DNA of 64,000 nt from positions 20,870,501 through 20,934,500 of the forward strand of contig CM076949.1 of the NCBI GenBank assembly GCA_039566865.1, written 5' to 3'. The DNA comes from Aurelia coerulea (taxonomy: Eukaryota > Cnidaria > Scyphozoa > Semaeostomeae > Ulmaridae). Positions 1 through 10,100 of this stretch are shown in pieces. Positions within the stretch are counted from its first letter, which is position 1, and each line of letters begins with the position of its first letter. Below the pieces are notes generated by a model, which had not been told where the DNA came from, did no database searches, and saw only the letters and a program-made list of their open reading frames with translations. The translations under genes were made by a program, and so were the position numbers.

Positions 1-153
1 ATTGGCAAGAAAACAACAGGGCAGCAGCCACATTCGCATTGAACCTGACATGAGAGAGCGCCAATCTTTAAGCATGATGACGTCACAGCGCACAAGTCGC
101 TCAATGGAACACCTAATTTCACAAAAAAGCGACGAAAAATTACGGGAGAAAGT

Positions 154-752
154 AACAAGGGCAGATTTTGTAATAAAATAGCAACAGTTGCATTTGATTG
201 ACACTTCAATTCAAAGCGATTAGCGACAGCAGACAAAGGAAATTCTCTCGACCAGTAATTCAAAACAAACAAAGCCGCCAAAGTTTCCCCGGAACTAAAA
301 GGGCAAACTCTCGCCTTGTGCACGCGAAAGATGGTTTTTAAGAGAAGTTATGTGCTTATATCGAGAGAAAATGGGTAAATCTAAAATTCTGTCTTGCAGA
401 TTTTGTTTATTTGATTCAGGAGCAGTTTTGGAATCGTTTCATTTAAGCCCTAAATACGCGAGAATTACAATGCTTTCTGCTCGGCTCCTGAATCAAATAA
501 ACAAAATCCGCCAGACAAAACTTTAGATTTACCCTTCTTCTTTCGTTAAGGCACGAAACATCTCTTAAAAACCACCTTTCTCTTGCACAAGGTGATAGTT
601 TGCCCTACTAGTTTCTGGGAAACTTTTGCGGCTTTGTTTGTTTTGAATTACTGGTTGAGAGAATTTCCTTTGTCTGCTGTCGCTAGTCATTTTTAATTGA
701 AGTGTCAATCAAATGCAACTGCTGCTATTTTATTACAAAATCTGCCCTTGTT
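154..752. mobile_element. ~600-bp palindromic hAT-like MITE, copy 1
   Basis: The two halves are long inverted repeats of each other: the left half (bases from about 154) reads AACAAGGGCAGATTTTG and the right half ends with its complement near 752. It is flanked by near-identical 8-bp direct repeats, ggagaaag (145-152) and ggagaaac (753-760). Other copies lie at 1106-1520, 3490-4105, 6247-6847, 48560-49142 and 63205-63660. There is no coding capacity, so it is a non-autonomous element. The hAT assignment rests only on the 8-bp duplication. Confidence 0.75.
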
Positions 753-1105
753 GGAGAAACAGTACTTTCTTTTATTTCACCATAAATCGCACCAACTGTC
801 TTTAAGGTAATATGAAAGTCAACTTACCGTGCGTGACGTTTTTCAAAGGAATAGACAAAATGTAGATAGGCTGTTTTCTAAAACTTGTATTTCAATTCTC
901 AAACATGACACCATTACACAGAATTAGATTATATATCAAATATCAAGTTGACAAATTCTTTTCATATGTGTAGGTTCTCATACTTAGTTAAGTCTGATCT
1001 ACTCACCATGCAAGTTTCTTCAGATTTATAACATATTTAGAGCCACTACACTCGAAGTTTAAATGTGAAATGTGCTTCAGCTACACAAAATCTATTTGAC
1101 TGTCC
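753..1105. other. Intergenic DNA with no recognised feature
   Basis: AT-rich sequence between two MITE copies. I see no ORF, RNA gene or clear repeat. Confidence 0.5.
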
Positions 1106-1520
1106 AAAGACAGATTTTGCAATACAATACAATAGCATCAGCTGCTTTCGAGGGCTCCGAATTTGTTTATTTGATTCAGAAGCAGAGCAAAAGGCATTGC
1201 CATTCTCGCATATTTAGGGCTTAAATGAAACAATTACTTTTCAGCTCCTGAATAAAACAAATGAATTCCGCTTGACAGATCTTTAGACTTATCCTTCTTC
1301 TTTCGTTTTGAGCTCGTGACTTCTCTTTGAAACCATCTTTCGTGTGCAGAAGACGACAGTTTGCCTTATTGGTTTCAGGGCAACTTTAGCGGTTTTGTTT
1401 GTTTTCAGTTACTGGTTGAAAGAGTTTCCTTTGTCTGCAATCGCTAATCGCTTTGAATTGGGGGTGTCAATCAAAGCAGCTGATGCTATCGTGTTGCAAA
1501 ATCAATCCTCGTTATTTGAA
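1106..1520. mobile_element. Truncated copy of the palindromic hAT-like MITE family
   Basis: It starts with CAAAGACAGATTTTGCAATA, lacks most of the left arm, then matches the centre and right arm of the family (the block ACTGGTTGAAAGAGTTTCCT and the run on to GTGTCAATCAAAG). It is an internally deleted relative of the element at 154-752. Confidence 0.65.
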
Positions 1521-1582
1521 TGAAATTGCTTTCGACAGTTTTTTTATTGTTAACAATGTTGTTCGGCAACCTGTGTTTCAGA

Positions 1583-1865
1583 ACGGGGGGGGGGGGGTTC
1601 TTCCATAGTAAAGGTACCTGGGGATGTGCCGCGAGCAAGGGTATACTTTTTTTGGACTTCTAGTCTAGCCAAGGGTATCATATTTGGTAATATTGGTCTA
1701 GGGAACGGTCATGTCATCATATTTTTGGTGCCAAGGGTATCATATTTAACAATACTGGTCTAGGGAACAGTCAAAATTGGTCTAGCGAAGGGTACCATTT
1801 TGAATATGCTCGCGGCAGACACCCCTACCCAAAATTTAGCCAAGAACCCCCCCCCCCCTCCGTGG
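1583..1865. mobile_element. Poly-G/poly-C-ended short element, family 1
   Basis: It begins ACGGGG with a run of about 13 G and then TTCTTCCATAG, and ends AAGAACC with a run of C and then CCGTG. The ends are therefore inverted repeats dominated by homopolymers. An identical 8-bp direct repeat, gtttcaga, flanks it (1575-1582 and 1866-1873), so it inserted by transposition. The interior iterates the phrase TCTAGCCAAGGGTA and variants. Related copies are at 28575-28970 and 49505-49918. Confidence 0.7.
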
Positions 1866-2347
1866 GTTTCAGATCTTTAATTTTTTAAAGTTTCTCATGC
1901 TTCAGAATTATTTCTGCCATTTTTTAAATGGGAACTTATTTAACTGCCGGTACAGAATCCAGTAGATTGAAGTCCCGTTTACTGTAGTTTTCAACAAGCT
2001 TGGCAAACTTCATTTAAAGATCTATTCTTGCCTTGTTCCCTCAAATAAAGCCAGCAGTAAATGCAAATTGGGGACAGTGAGTTTTTTTTAGACTAATAAC
2101 TGGAGTCTCTCTAGGGTTTATTTGCAGTTCTTTTATTTCATACAGAACCCAGAATTTGCTTTGTCTGTGGCATATGCGACGTTTTGAATTCGGAGTTGGA
2201 TACCACTTCGGATCACGTGATTGTCCCCTTGAGGGAAGTTTCTTTTCATACAAGTGAAGAACTTTGTACCATGAAAGGTGTGATGCGGATAACTGCATCA
2301 ACAGATAATGATTTCCCAAGTGTATTTTCACTTGAAATGATTTCTAA
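1866..2347. other. Intergenic DNA with one weak ORF
   Basis: It holds a 96-codon minus-strand ORF (2331-2041) of unremarkable composition. No splice-compatible partner exon or recognisable motif was found, so it is not called a gene. Confidence 0.4.
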
Positions 2348-2508
2348 AGGCTAATTTCCAGTCAGTGGAATTTTCCGAGCGGACGGAATTTTAGACAATA
2401 AAAGGTCGCTCAGCCGTAACTTTCTATTCAATTCCAGAGCGACATTTTCTCTCGCATACAATAGAAATTCCGCCCGCTCGGAAAATTTCAGTGACTGGAA
2501 ATCAGCCT
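2348..2508. mobile_element. Short Harbinger-like MITE (161 bp)
   Basis: Terminal inverted repeats of about 43 bp (AGGCTAATTTCCAGTCAGTG at the left and its complement at the right, with few mismatches). The element is flanked by the trinucleotide taa on both sides (2345-2347 and 2509-2511). A 3-bp TAA target duplication is the PIF/Harbinger pattern. It has no coding capacity. Confidence 0.7.
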
Positions 2509-2533
2509 TAAAAGTGGGTATGAACAACACCCA

Positions 2534-2838
2534 GGGGGGAGTACATGATATATCTTTCCGATGAGAATGTGCCGTTTTCAGGGTATCGTTTTCGCCTATT
2601 GTTTCTAAAGCGGGGTATCAAAAGAAAGCAATTTTTCTGGAGCCGGTTGCCGAAATATGTGAAAAGGGGAAATTTTGTTGGATCGGATTGTTGTTTAGTC
2701 CAATTTTTGTGTTTTGGAGTATACTTTTGATCGATTATTTCCAGAATCGGGTATCGTTTGGAGAGAGAAGCCGGGTAGAAAAAAATGTTGTCGTGGGCAC
2801 ACCTCCGTACAAATTTAGGTCAAGTACCCCACCCCCGG
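2534..2838. mobile_element. Poly-G-ended short element, family 2
   Basis: It begins with a G run followed by AGTACATGATATATC and ends GTCAAGTACCCCACCCCCGG, so the ends are inverted (GGGGAGTAC against GTACCCC). The interior phrase GATGTGCCGTTTT with GGTATCGTTTTC is shared with the copy at 48209-48522, and more weakly with 58638-58790. No convincing target duplication was found. Confidence 0.55.
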
Positions 2839-3000
2839 AGGACAACGTTAGCTTCATATTTTTCTAGAATTGCCAGGACTCGAGATGAAAATGGCCAGCG
2901 AAATTTCTCGGTCATGCTTTTTACATCATTTTTGTTAACAAATATTTTCGTCAGGATCTATTTGAGGGAATGAGACGAATTTATAATAAACATACCAGAT

Positions 3001-3302
3001 CTATCTAGAGTTCACTCCCCTCGCACTTGAAGGACTTCGTTTGAAACCGATCATTGTGTCTATAGATTCTTTCCTTCCTAATTTTGTCATAGATTCCTTC
3101 TTGTTATGTTCTTGTGTTAGAGGTGGAATGTTGCCTTCTGAATCCGATGTTTGACTGCTTCGTTGCTTTCTTTTTGGTTCCTCTCTGCGTGATTTCGTTT
3201 TTTCTGGTTCGCGTTTTCCATCGTGCGTTGTTTCGTCTGCAACATCAGGGCTGAGCCTTGTCCCAACTTCATCAACCTCTTCAAACCCAAGTTTATCCGT
3301 TT
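3001..3302 (-). CDS. Giant charged repetitive protein, last coding exon
   Basis: This is the 3'-most coding exon found for the giant gene. The acceptor is a TATTGCAG sequence ending at 3303. The exon opens with two bases (AA) that complete the codon left by the G at the end of exon 15891-7103 (phase 1), then reads TDKLGFEEVDEVGTRLSPDV and continues open for about 100 codons to TAG at 3003-3001. The composition matches the upstream exons: Lys/Arg/Glu/Ser-rich, with runs such as KSRREEPKRKQRSS. No AATAAA was found just downstream. A good donor, GTATGTTT, starts 5 bases after the stop (2995 downwards), so a spliced 3' UTR, or an alternative C-terminus if a donor inside the exon is used, is possible. 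Function is unknown. Confidence 0.75.
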
Positions 3303-3489
3303 CTGCAATACGAATTTGAGTAGAAAAAATCTTAAATGCATTATAATCGAACGGTTTGAGTCCAGAATGAGAAAGTGGGGGCACGCTCCCCCAAGATCGT
3401 GCTGTTATGACGAAAATGTGCCCGTTTTGTTTCAGGAAGTGTTTCTTTAGGTTAATGAAAGAGTGCCCTTGAAGTGTCATGCACCTCCC

Positions 3490-4105
3490 CAACAAAGACA
3501 GATAATGTTGCAATAGAATCCGCTACCCTTTGTTGACACCCAAATACTTGTGTGATCAGCGATTTTAGACAAGGGAATTTTATGCCTGGTTGGTCAAGTC
3601 ATAAACAAAAACAAAGCAAGTCACAAACATTGCCCTGAAACCCAGGTAGCTAGCTCGCTCGTTGTGCATTCCAGAAATTGTTTGTAAGAGCCAGTATGAG
3701 CATAAATCGAAAGAAGGGGAATATATCTAAACTTCAGGCAGTTTATTTGCTTGGTTCAGAAGGTGAGCAGTAAGTGTTTTAATTACACCCAAAAAATAAG
3801 AGAATTGTATTGCCTGTCAATCCGCTTCTGAACCAAACAAATAAAATGCCCGAGGCAGAAGTTTCCTCCTCTTTGGATTTATGCTCGTGTTTGCTCTTAA
3901 AAACCATTTCTGGCATGCACAACGAGCCAGCTAACTACCTGGGTTTCAGAGCAATTCTTGTGGCTTGCATTGTTTTTGTTGATGACTTGACCAACCAAGC
4001 ATAGAATTTCCTTTGTCAAAGATCGCTAATCGCTTTCTACTTGGGTGTCAACAAAAAGTAGCGGATCATGTTGTAACATAACATTATCTGTACTTGGTTT
4101 GCCGA
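3490..4105. mobile_element. Diverged copy of the palindromic hAT-like MITE family
   Basis: Long inverted repeats, with AACAAAGACAGATAATG on the left and its near-complement CATTATCTGTACTTGGTT on the right. The centre shares blocks such as AATTTCCTTTGTC and GATCGCTAATCGC with the other copies. It also shares the central segment with the 6247-6847 copy (GTAGCTAG, CTCGTTGTGCATTCC), so these two form a subfamily. The flanking duplication is not clear. Confidence 0.65.
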
Positions 4106-4581
4106 CCTGAATCTTTTTACTTCACACAAACTTCGTCCTTGCTGTTCAGTGCCGATGTTTGGGCAAATGAAGTTAACACTATTTCAATTTCACTATTTCC
4201 ACTTCAAGTGAAAGATTTGATCAATAACCACCTGTAAAAGGGAAACTTTTCCAAATTTAGAAGAAATATTTGAGAAACTATTTGATCTGGTCTTTTCCGT
4301 CCGAAAAATACACCGATCAATTCATAAGATATTTATGAAATTTAAAGTGGTTCTACTTGCCATTATTTTCACTCATTGCGCTCTTATTTTTCTTTTTGGT
4401 CGGAGCTTTCGCCTCACCTCTGAGGCCTCTTCAGCGACTGATTAATTCGATTCTTCGATCAGATATCAGTTTCCAATCGGATTCGAATTTCAATTTGACG
4501 AACAAACAAATCTGAACATAACTATATTATCAAAATAAGTTGTGTTTTTGCGTCTTGGGCGTGGGACCCTTGGATTTATTT

Positions 4582-5954
4582 GGGTTTTACCAATCAATGG
4601 CCCTGGCCCAATGGCACTATGGCCCTATGGCACTATGGCACTATGGCACTATGGTCTTGTATCTTTTATTACGAATACCCTAAGTATGAGTTTGACAGTG
4701 TATTCGACTAGAATTCGTATAAATATTGCTTGAAATGATGCCCAAACTGAGATGCACAAAGTTCTCGTTCACCGAGCGAAAATTCCCCCGAAGTACTAAT
4801 GCAGGGAATCACCAGCTGTAACTTTCTTTGCTTATTTGTTGCTATGGGAAACACGGCAAAGGGCGCAGCATTGTTGTCAATAATGTGTTTCTTATCTCGC
4901 TTCTGTTGTGAGATAAAGTAGAGGAAGGGGTCCGACAAATCTCCACTACACGTTTTTTTATAAGAAACTGGTTTATAAGAAACTAGTACTACGATGACCA
5001 AAAAATTAAGAAACTCTAGTACTACGCTCAAGAACAGTTAAGAAACTCTAAAACTTTATTTCTTTGTGTCTCTCTTATTCTATGTCTTTTTAACAAAGGT
5101 ACATTCGTCTTTTCTTGACTTTTAACTGCAAAATTGGTGAATTTTTGCCTTGATGTGCATGGCTTCTTCTTGATGACAATGTCAATGCAAAATGGAAGCC
5201 CTTTCTCGAGAAGAAGGCTCAACTTCGAACAATACCGCAATTTTAGGCCCAAAAAATAAGAAACTGATTAAGAAACTTTTACTACTAAAACACCGAAATT
5301 TTCATACGAAATTAAGAAACTTTTAGTACTAAGTGCTGATCCAAGTTTCTTGTAAAAAAACGTGTATTTTCCAACGTATTGCAACGGAGCTAATATCATG
5401 TCGTAATTTTCAGAACTTTCAGCAGTGGCTCCTATTCTTAGTTTCTTATAAGAAAAGATGCGTGCATTACTGGGGCATTACTATAGATATTGCATGTAAC
5501 AGATTTACAGCCTGTCATGCTAAAACTGCAAAAACACTTTGAGGAGTGGGGCAAAATGTGCCAGAGCCAAAATGTGCTGCGTTGTATTATATTATTGTAT
5601 TGTATTGCCTGTTAACTTGTAAAAACCGGGTAAATACCAGTACAATCGCCAAACAATAATTGTTTGTTGCTTTGGAGGATGTGTGTGAAAGCTTCGTACA
5701 GTCCTTTCAAATTTGATGATTTCAAGGGGAATTCCCCACATCACTTTGGGGAATTCTTGCTCGGCGAACGAGAACTTTGTGCATCTCAGTTTGGGCATCA
5801 TTTCAAGCAATATTTATACGAATTCTAGTCGAATACACTGTCAAACTCATACTTAGGGTATTCGTAATAAAAGGTACAAGACCATAGTGCCATAGGGCCA
5901 TAGTGCCATTGGGCCATAGGGCCATAGGGCCAGGGCCATTGATTGGTAAAACCC
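4582..5954. mobile_element. MULE-like non-autonomous element with long TIRs
   Basis: Terminal inverted repeats of about 215 bp: the left arm 4582-4800 starts GGGTTTTACCAATCAATGGC and the right arm 5740-5954 is its complement. The arms include the minisatellite CCCTATGGCACTATGG. The element is flanked by a perfect 9-bp direct repeat, gatttattt (4573-4581 and 5955-5963). Long arms with a 9-bp duplication fit the Mutator-like (MULE) superfamily. The interior has several copies of TTAAGAAACTYTAGTACTA near 4960-5050 and 5250-5345. No transposase ORF was found. Confidence 0.8.
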
Positions 5955-6246
5955 GATTTATTTCCCCATTCTTCTTTGGAATTTAAAGATGGTGCCATCT
6001 CACTGATGAAAACTGCCTCTGTCACCTGCCGTAGCATTGCGTTACCGGAAAACGTCGCTAGTTTTTCAAACTAGACAATTTGTAAGAATTTCAGTGGAAT
6101 CTGATGGGTTTCGGAGGAAAGTACAGTATATGCGTCTATGCGTCTGGTTTGCCTCTGTACAGGAGCCTTATATTGAACCACTATGAATTTGCTATTCTTA
6201 TGGATGAAAGTAGAACTTTGGCTATTTTGTTACCTCGCTAGGAAGG

Positions 6247-6847
6247 CAATAAGGACAGGTTTTGTAAGAAAATAGCATGGGTTGCTTTTGATTGACACCG
6301 CAATTCAAAGCGATTAGCGATCACAGACAAAGGAAATTCTCTCAACCAGTAATTCAAAACAAACCAGGCCGCAAAAGTCTCTCTGAAACCCAAGTAGCTA
6401 GCGCACTCGTTGTGCATTCCAAAAATTGTTTTTAAGAGCAAATATGAGGATCTGTCGAAAGAAGAAGGATATATCTACACATCTACCACGGGCATTTTAT
6501 TTCTTTGGTTCAGAAGCTGAGCAGTAAGTGTTTTAATTACACCCAAAAAATAAGAGAATTGAATCGCCTTCCAATCGGCTTTTGAACCAAATGAATTAAA
6601 TGCCCGTGGCAGATGTGTAGATTTATCCTTCTTCTTTCGCTATAAGCACGTAACGTCTCTTAAAAACCATCTTTCGCTTGCACAAGGCGAGAGTTTGCCC
6701 TACTAGTTTCAGAGAAACTTTTGCGGCTTTGTTTGTTTTGAATTACTGGTTGAGAGAATTTCTTTTGTCTGTGATCGCTAATCGCTGTGAATTGCGGTGT
6801 CAGTCAAAAGCAACTCATGCTGTTGTCTTTCAAAATCTGTCCTTGTT
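6247..6847. mobile_element. Palindromic hAT-like MITE with perfect 8-bp duplication
   Basis: This is the best-preserved insertion of the ~600-bp family. The left end AATAAGGACAGG pairs with the right end CTGTCCTTGTT, and the arms stay complementary towards the centre. A perfect 8-bp direct repeat, taggaagg, flanks it (6239-6246 and 6848-6855). There is no coding capacity. Confidence 0.8.
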
Positions 6848-7102
6848 TAGGAAGGGTGAATATTGTAAAACAAAGGAATAAACAGAGCAAATCTCGGTCG
6901 AAGAATTGATTTCAAATTTTCACACGTCTGGATGCACCCACCTGATCATAACTTGTTTGCGCTCTTTGTTTGTTTATTTTCTATTCGACTGGGTAGACCC
7001 AGAAGGCAGAGCGGTGAAATCTATTCTTGAGAACCATGAATGGCTTTGTCTTATTTCTTTACTCACACGAAAGAATATTCAAAAATGATTTAATTATCTC
7101 AC

Positions 7103-10100
7103 CATCTAAAGGTTGCGATTTCTTCCCTTTGTTTGGTTTCTGATCGTCAGATGTTCTCGAACCTTCTTTTTCTCCTTTGCGTTTTCGTCTTCTGTTAGTC
7201 GCTTTGTCATCAGCGCTTGCCAATTCTTCTTCTGACCTTTCCTTTCTTTCTTTGCGACTTTCAGATTTCAGCTTCTCGTCATCTGATTTTATCCTATCAT
7301 CCTTTTCTTTGTTCTGCCTTGTGCGTCGTTTCTTCGATTCTTCTCTAGTATTCTTGGTCCCATCCCTCTCGCCCGTATCCTTACTCCTTCGTGCTCTAGA
7401 CCTTGTTAACTCATCATCCGACAGCCTCGTCTCTTTTTGTGACTCTTCCGGGCTTGATCTCTCTGCATTATCTGTCTTTCTTCGTTCCCTTCTGTCCTTC
7501 TTCGTCGCATTTTGATGATCTCCCACTTCTTCGTTCATCTGCCTGCCCTTTCGAAATCTAGACGTGGATACCTCATCATCGGAAGGTTGGAGCCTTGAAT
7601 CTCCTTGCAACTCTTCTTGATTGGGACTCTCTATATCATCTACCCTTTTCCTTTCCCTTCTGTCTCTCTTCGTCGCATTTTCGTCATCCGAAGCCTTCTC
7701 ATCACTGTGCTTATTCCGTCGTGATCTAGACTTGGGTACCCCGTCATCTGAAGGCTGGAGCCTTGTCTCGCTTTGCGATCCTTTATCACTGGACCGCCGT
7801 CGATCTGCTGGTTTCCCCCTTTCCCGTCTGCCTCGCTTGATCTCCTTTTGATTATCCCTATCGTTTTCATCTGTTGAGCCATATTTCCTATCTCTGCGTG
7901 GTCTTTTCTCCTCTTCTTCACCGTCAGAATGCTTTGCTGCCTTTCCTCTTTGCTTTTCAACATCAGAGCTTCTTACATCTTTATTCATATTTTGCTTCCT
8001 TGGTCTCTTTTGTGCATTCTCTGCTGTACTTTGTTGCTCAATCTCCCAATCACGTTCTTTGTCGTTGTTTTCTCGTTTTTGATTTCTTTCTCTCTGACTT
8101 GCACGGTCTTCGGCACTGATCTCTTCCTTATCCGAGCCACGCCCCATGTCTCCTCCCTTTTGCTTTTCTCTTCTCTTCCTTGGAGCGTCACTTCCCCCGC
8201 CATCTTTTTCATCTTCTGATCGATCTTCCTTGCCCTTCTTCCTTGTCCTTTCTTTTCCTCGTTTTGGTGCAACATCCTCGTTTGCAGATTCATTCTTGCC
8301 TCCTTTTCTTGCTTTCTGTTCTCCTTCACTTGCAGAATCTCGTGCACCTTTTCTCCTTGATTTTGCTCCACCATCCCTCCTCTTTCCCGTGTCGCTTTCA
8401 GCCACACTATCCGTTTCACTTCGTACGCTTTCATCATCTCTCCAAGAATTCCGCGAAGATGGACTTCTTGGTCGACCTATCATTTCAAGTTCTTCGTCCA
8501 TAAGTTCTTCTCTCCTGGTTTTCTTTGGCTTTCGATCGGGCAATCGTTTTGATACTTCCTCTTCCGCTTTTTCTCTCTTATTTCTTGGAATTGTTTCCTC
8601 TCGAATACTGCTTCTTCTGTCCGGTGAACTATCTCTCGTTCCTCTTCGCCCCTTCCCACCACCACGCTTGCCGCCCGCAGCATCGTCAACATCCTCTACC
8701 TCCTGCTGCCTTGGCTTCCTCCTGCTCTTCTCAGGTTGAACCAAATCGCTGTCAGCCAAGCTCCTGTCTGTTTCACTTTGCATACTTTCATCGTCTCTTG
8801 TTAGTGAAGGGGTACGTTCCCTCCTTGCCTTCCTATGATCGTCTCTTCTCACTGAGCCACTGCTAGCACCTTTGTCATCTCTTGGTGATGGAGCCTTTGG
8901 TCGACGCGTCCTCCTGGTATCATCGATATCACTCTGCCGGCTCTCGTCGTCTCTCCATGGAGTCATTAATGAAGGCGTACGTGAACGAAGCAGCTCCAAT
9001 TCTGGTTCTCTGTCGTCTGCATCCATTAAACTATCATCATCCATCCAGGAATTCCTTGATGACGGACTGCGAGGGCGACCAATCGTCTCCAAATCGTCAA
9101 CCATTTCAGAATCATCCAGTCTTTTAGATCCTTTCCGACCTCTCCCTCTTTGATCCTCCTCGGGACTCTCTTCATCAACGGGGCCCTTCCTGTCTCGTCT
9201 TTGTGGTTTGTAGTAATCCTCTCTGTCTTTTCTTCCCGTTGCCTTGCTGTTTCCCTTGCGTCTCGCTGCTCTGTCATCTGCAGAATCTACCGCTGCATCT
9301 TCTTCATCATGTTCCTCATCAGGCTCCCTTCCTCTTCGCCTCTCTTTGATGGGTATCTCCTCTTCCTTGTAACTATCATTTTGTCGCTGCCTTCTCTCCC
9401 TGGCACCCTCATTCGCCTCCTCTTCTGCATCTTCGTGAACATCTTCCTCTTGTTCGTTGTCAGCATTTTTCTTTCGTCCCCTTTTCTTCACGTGCGTTTC
9501 CTCTTCATCAGATTCCTCATGTTTCTTCCTCTGTCGTCTTTCTCGGGGTGTTTCCTTTATCTTCTCTTCTGCCTGTTCTTCCTCCTCAGTATCTTTCCAA
9601 GGATGCCTGTCCTTCTTCTTCGGCTCTGTTTCTTCTTCACGGTCTTGTCTTTTCCGCACTATTCTTTCTCGAGGGGTCCTTTTTGGTTCTTCTTCTGTTG
9701 CAACATCTTCCTTTATAGCTAATTCTTCTTCTTCGGTGTCCTTCCTACTACGTCTGCCCCTTTTCCCTTTGTCTGTCTCTTCTTCATTCCCCTCTATTTT
9801 CTTATCCCGTCTTGCTCGGAGTGTCTCCTTGGGCTTTTCCTCTGGCATTTTCTCTACCTTTTGGACAATTCCTTCCTCGATTTCTTTTCTGGGATGTCTA
9901 TCTTTATTCTTTGTTTCCTTTTCTTCCTCGCCTGCATGTCTCTTCTCTCTTCTCTCACGAAGTGTCTCTTTTCGTTCTTCCTCTGCCACTTTCTCTTCAT
10001 TTTCAACAACTTCCTCCTCCATTTCTCTTCTACGATGTCTGTCCTTCTTTGTTTCCTTTTCTTCCTCGCCTGCATGTCTCTTCTCTCTTCTCTCACGAAG

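Larger units (their letters stand above)
3303..7102 (-). other. Intron of the giant gene, filled with transposons
   Basis: The donor is GATG/GTGAGA at 7103/7102 and the acceptor TATTGCAG at 3303, phase 1. The 3.8 kb holds three separate DNA-transposon insertions: a hAT-like MITE at 3490-4105, a MULE-like element at 4582-5954 and a hAT-like MITE at 6247-6847. The remaining sequence shows nothing recognisable. Confidence 0.75.

Noticed and set aside
2041..2331. A 96-codon minus-strand ORF downstream of the giant gene
   Set aside because: No splice or promoter context and no recognisable motif; length is compatible with chance.
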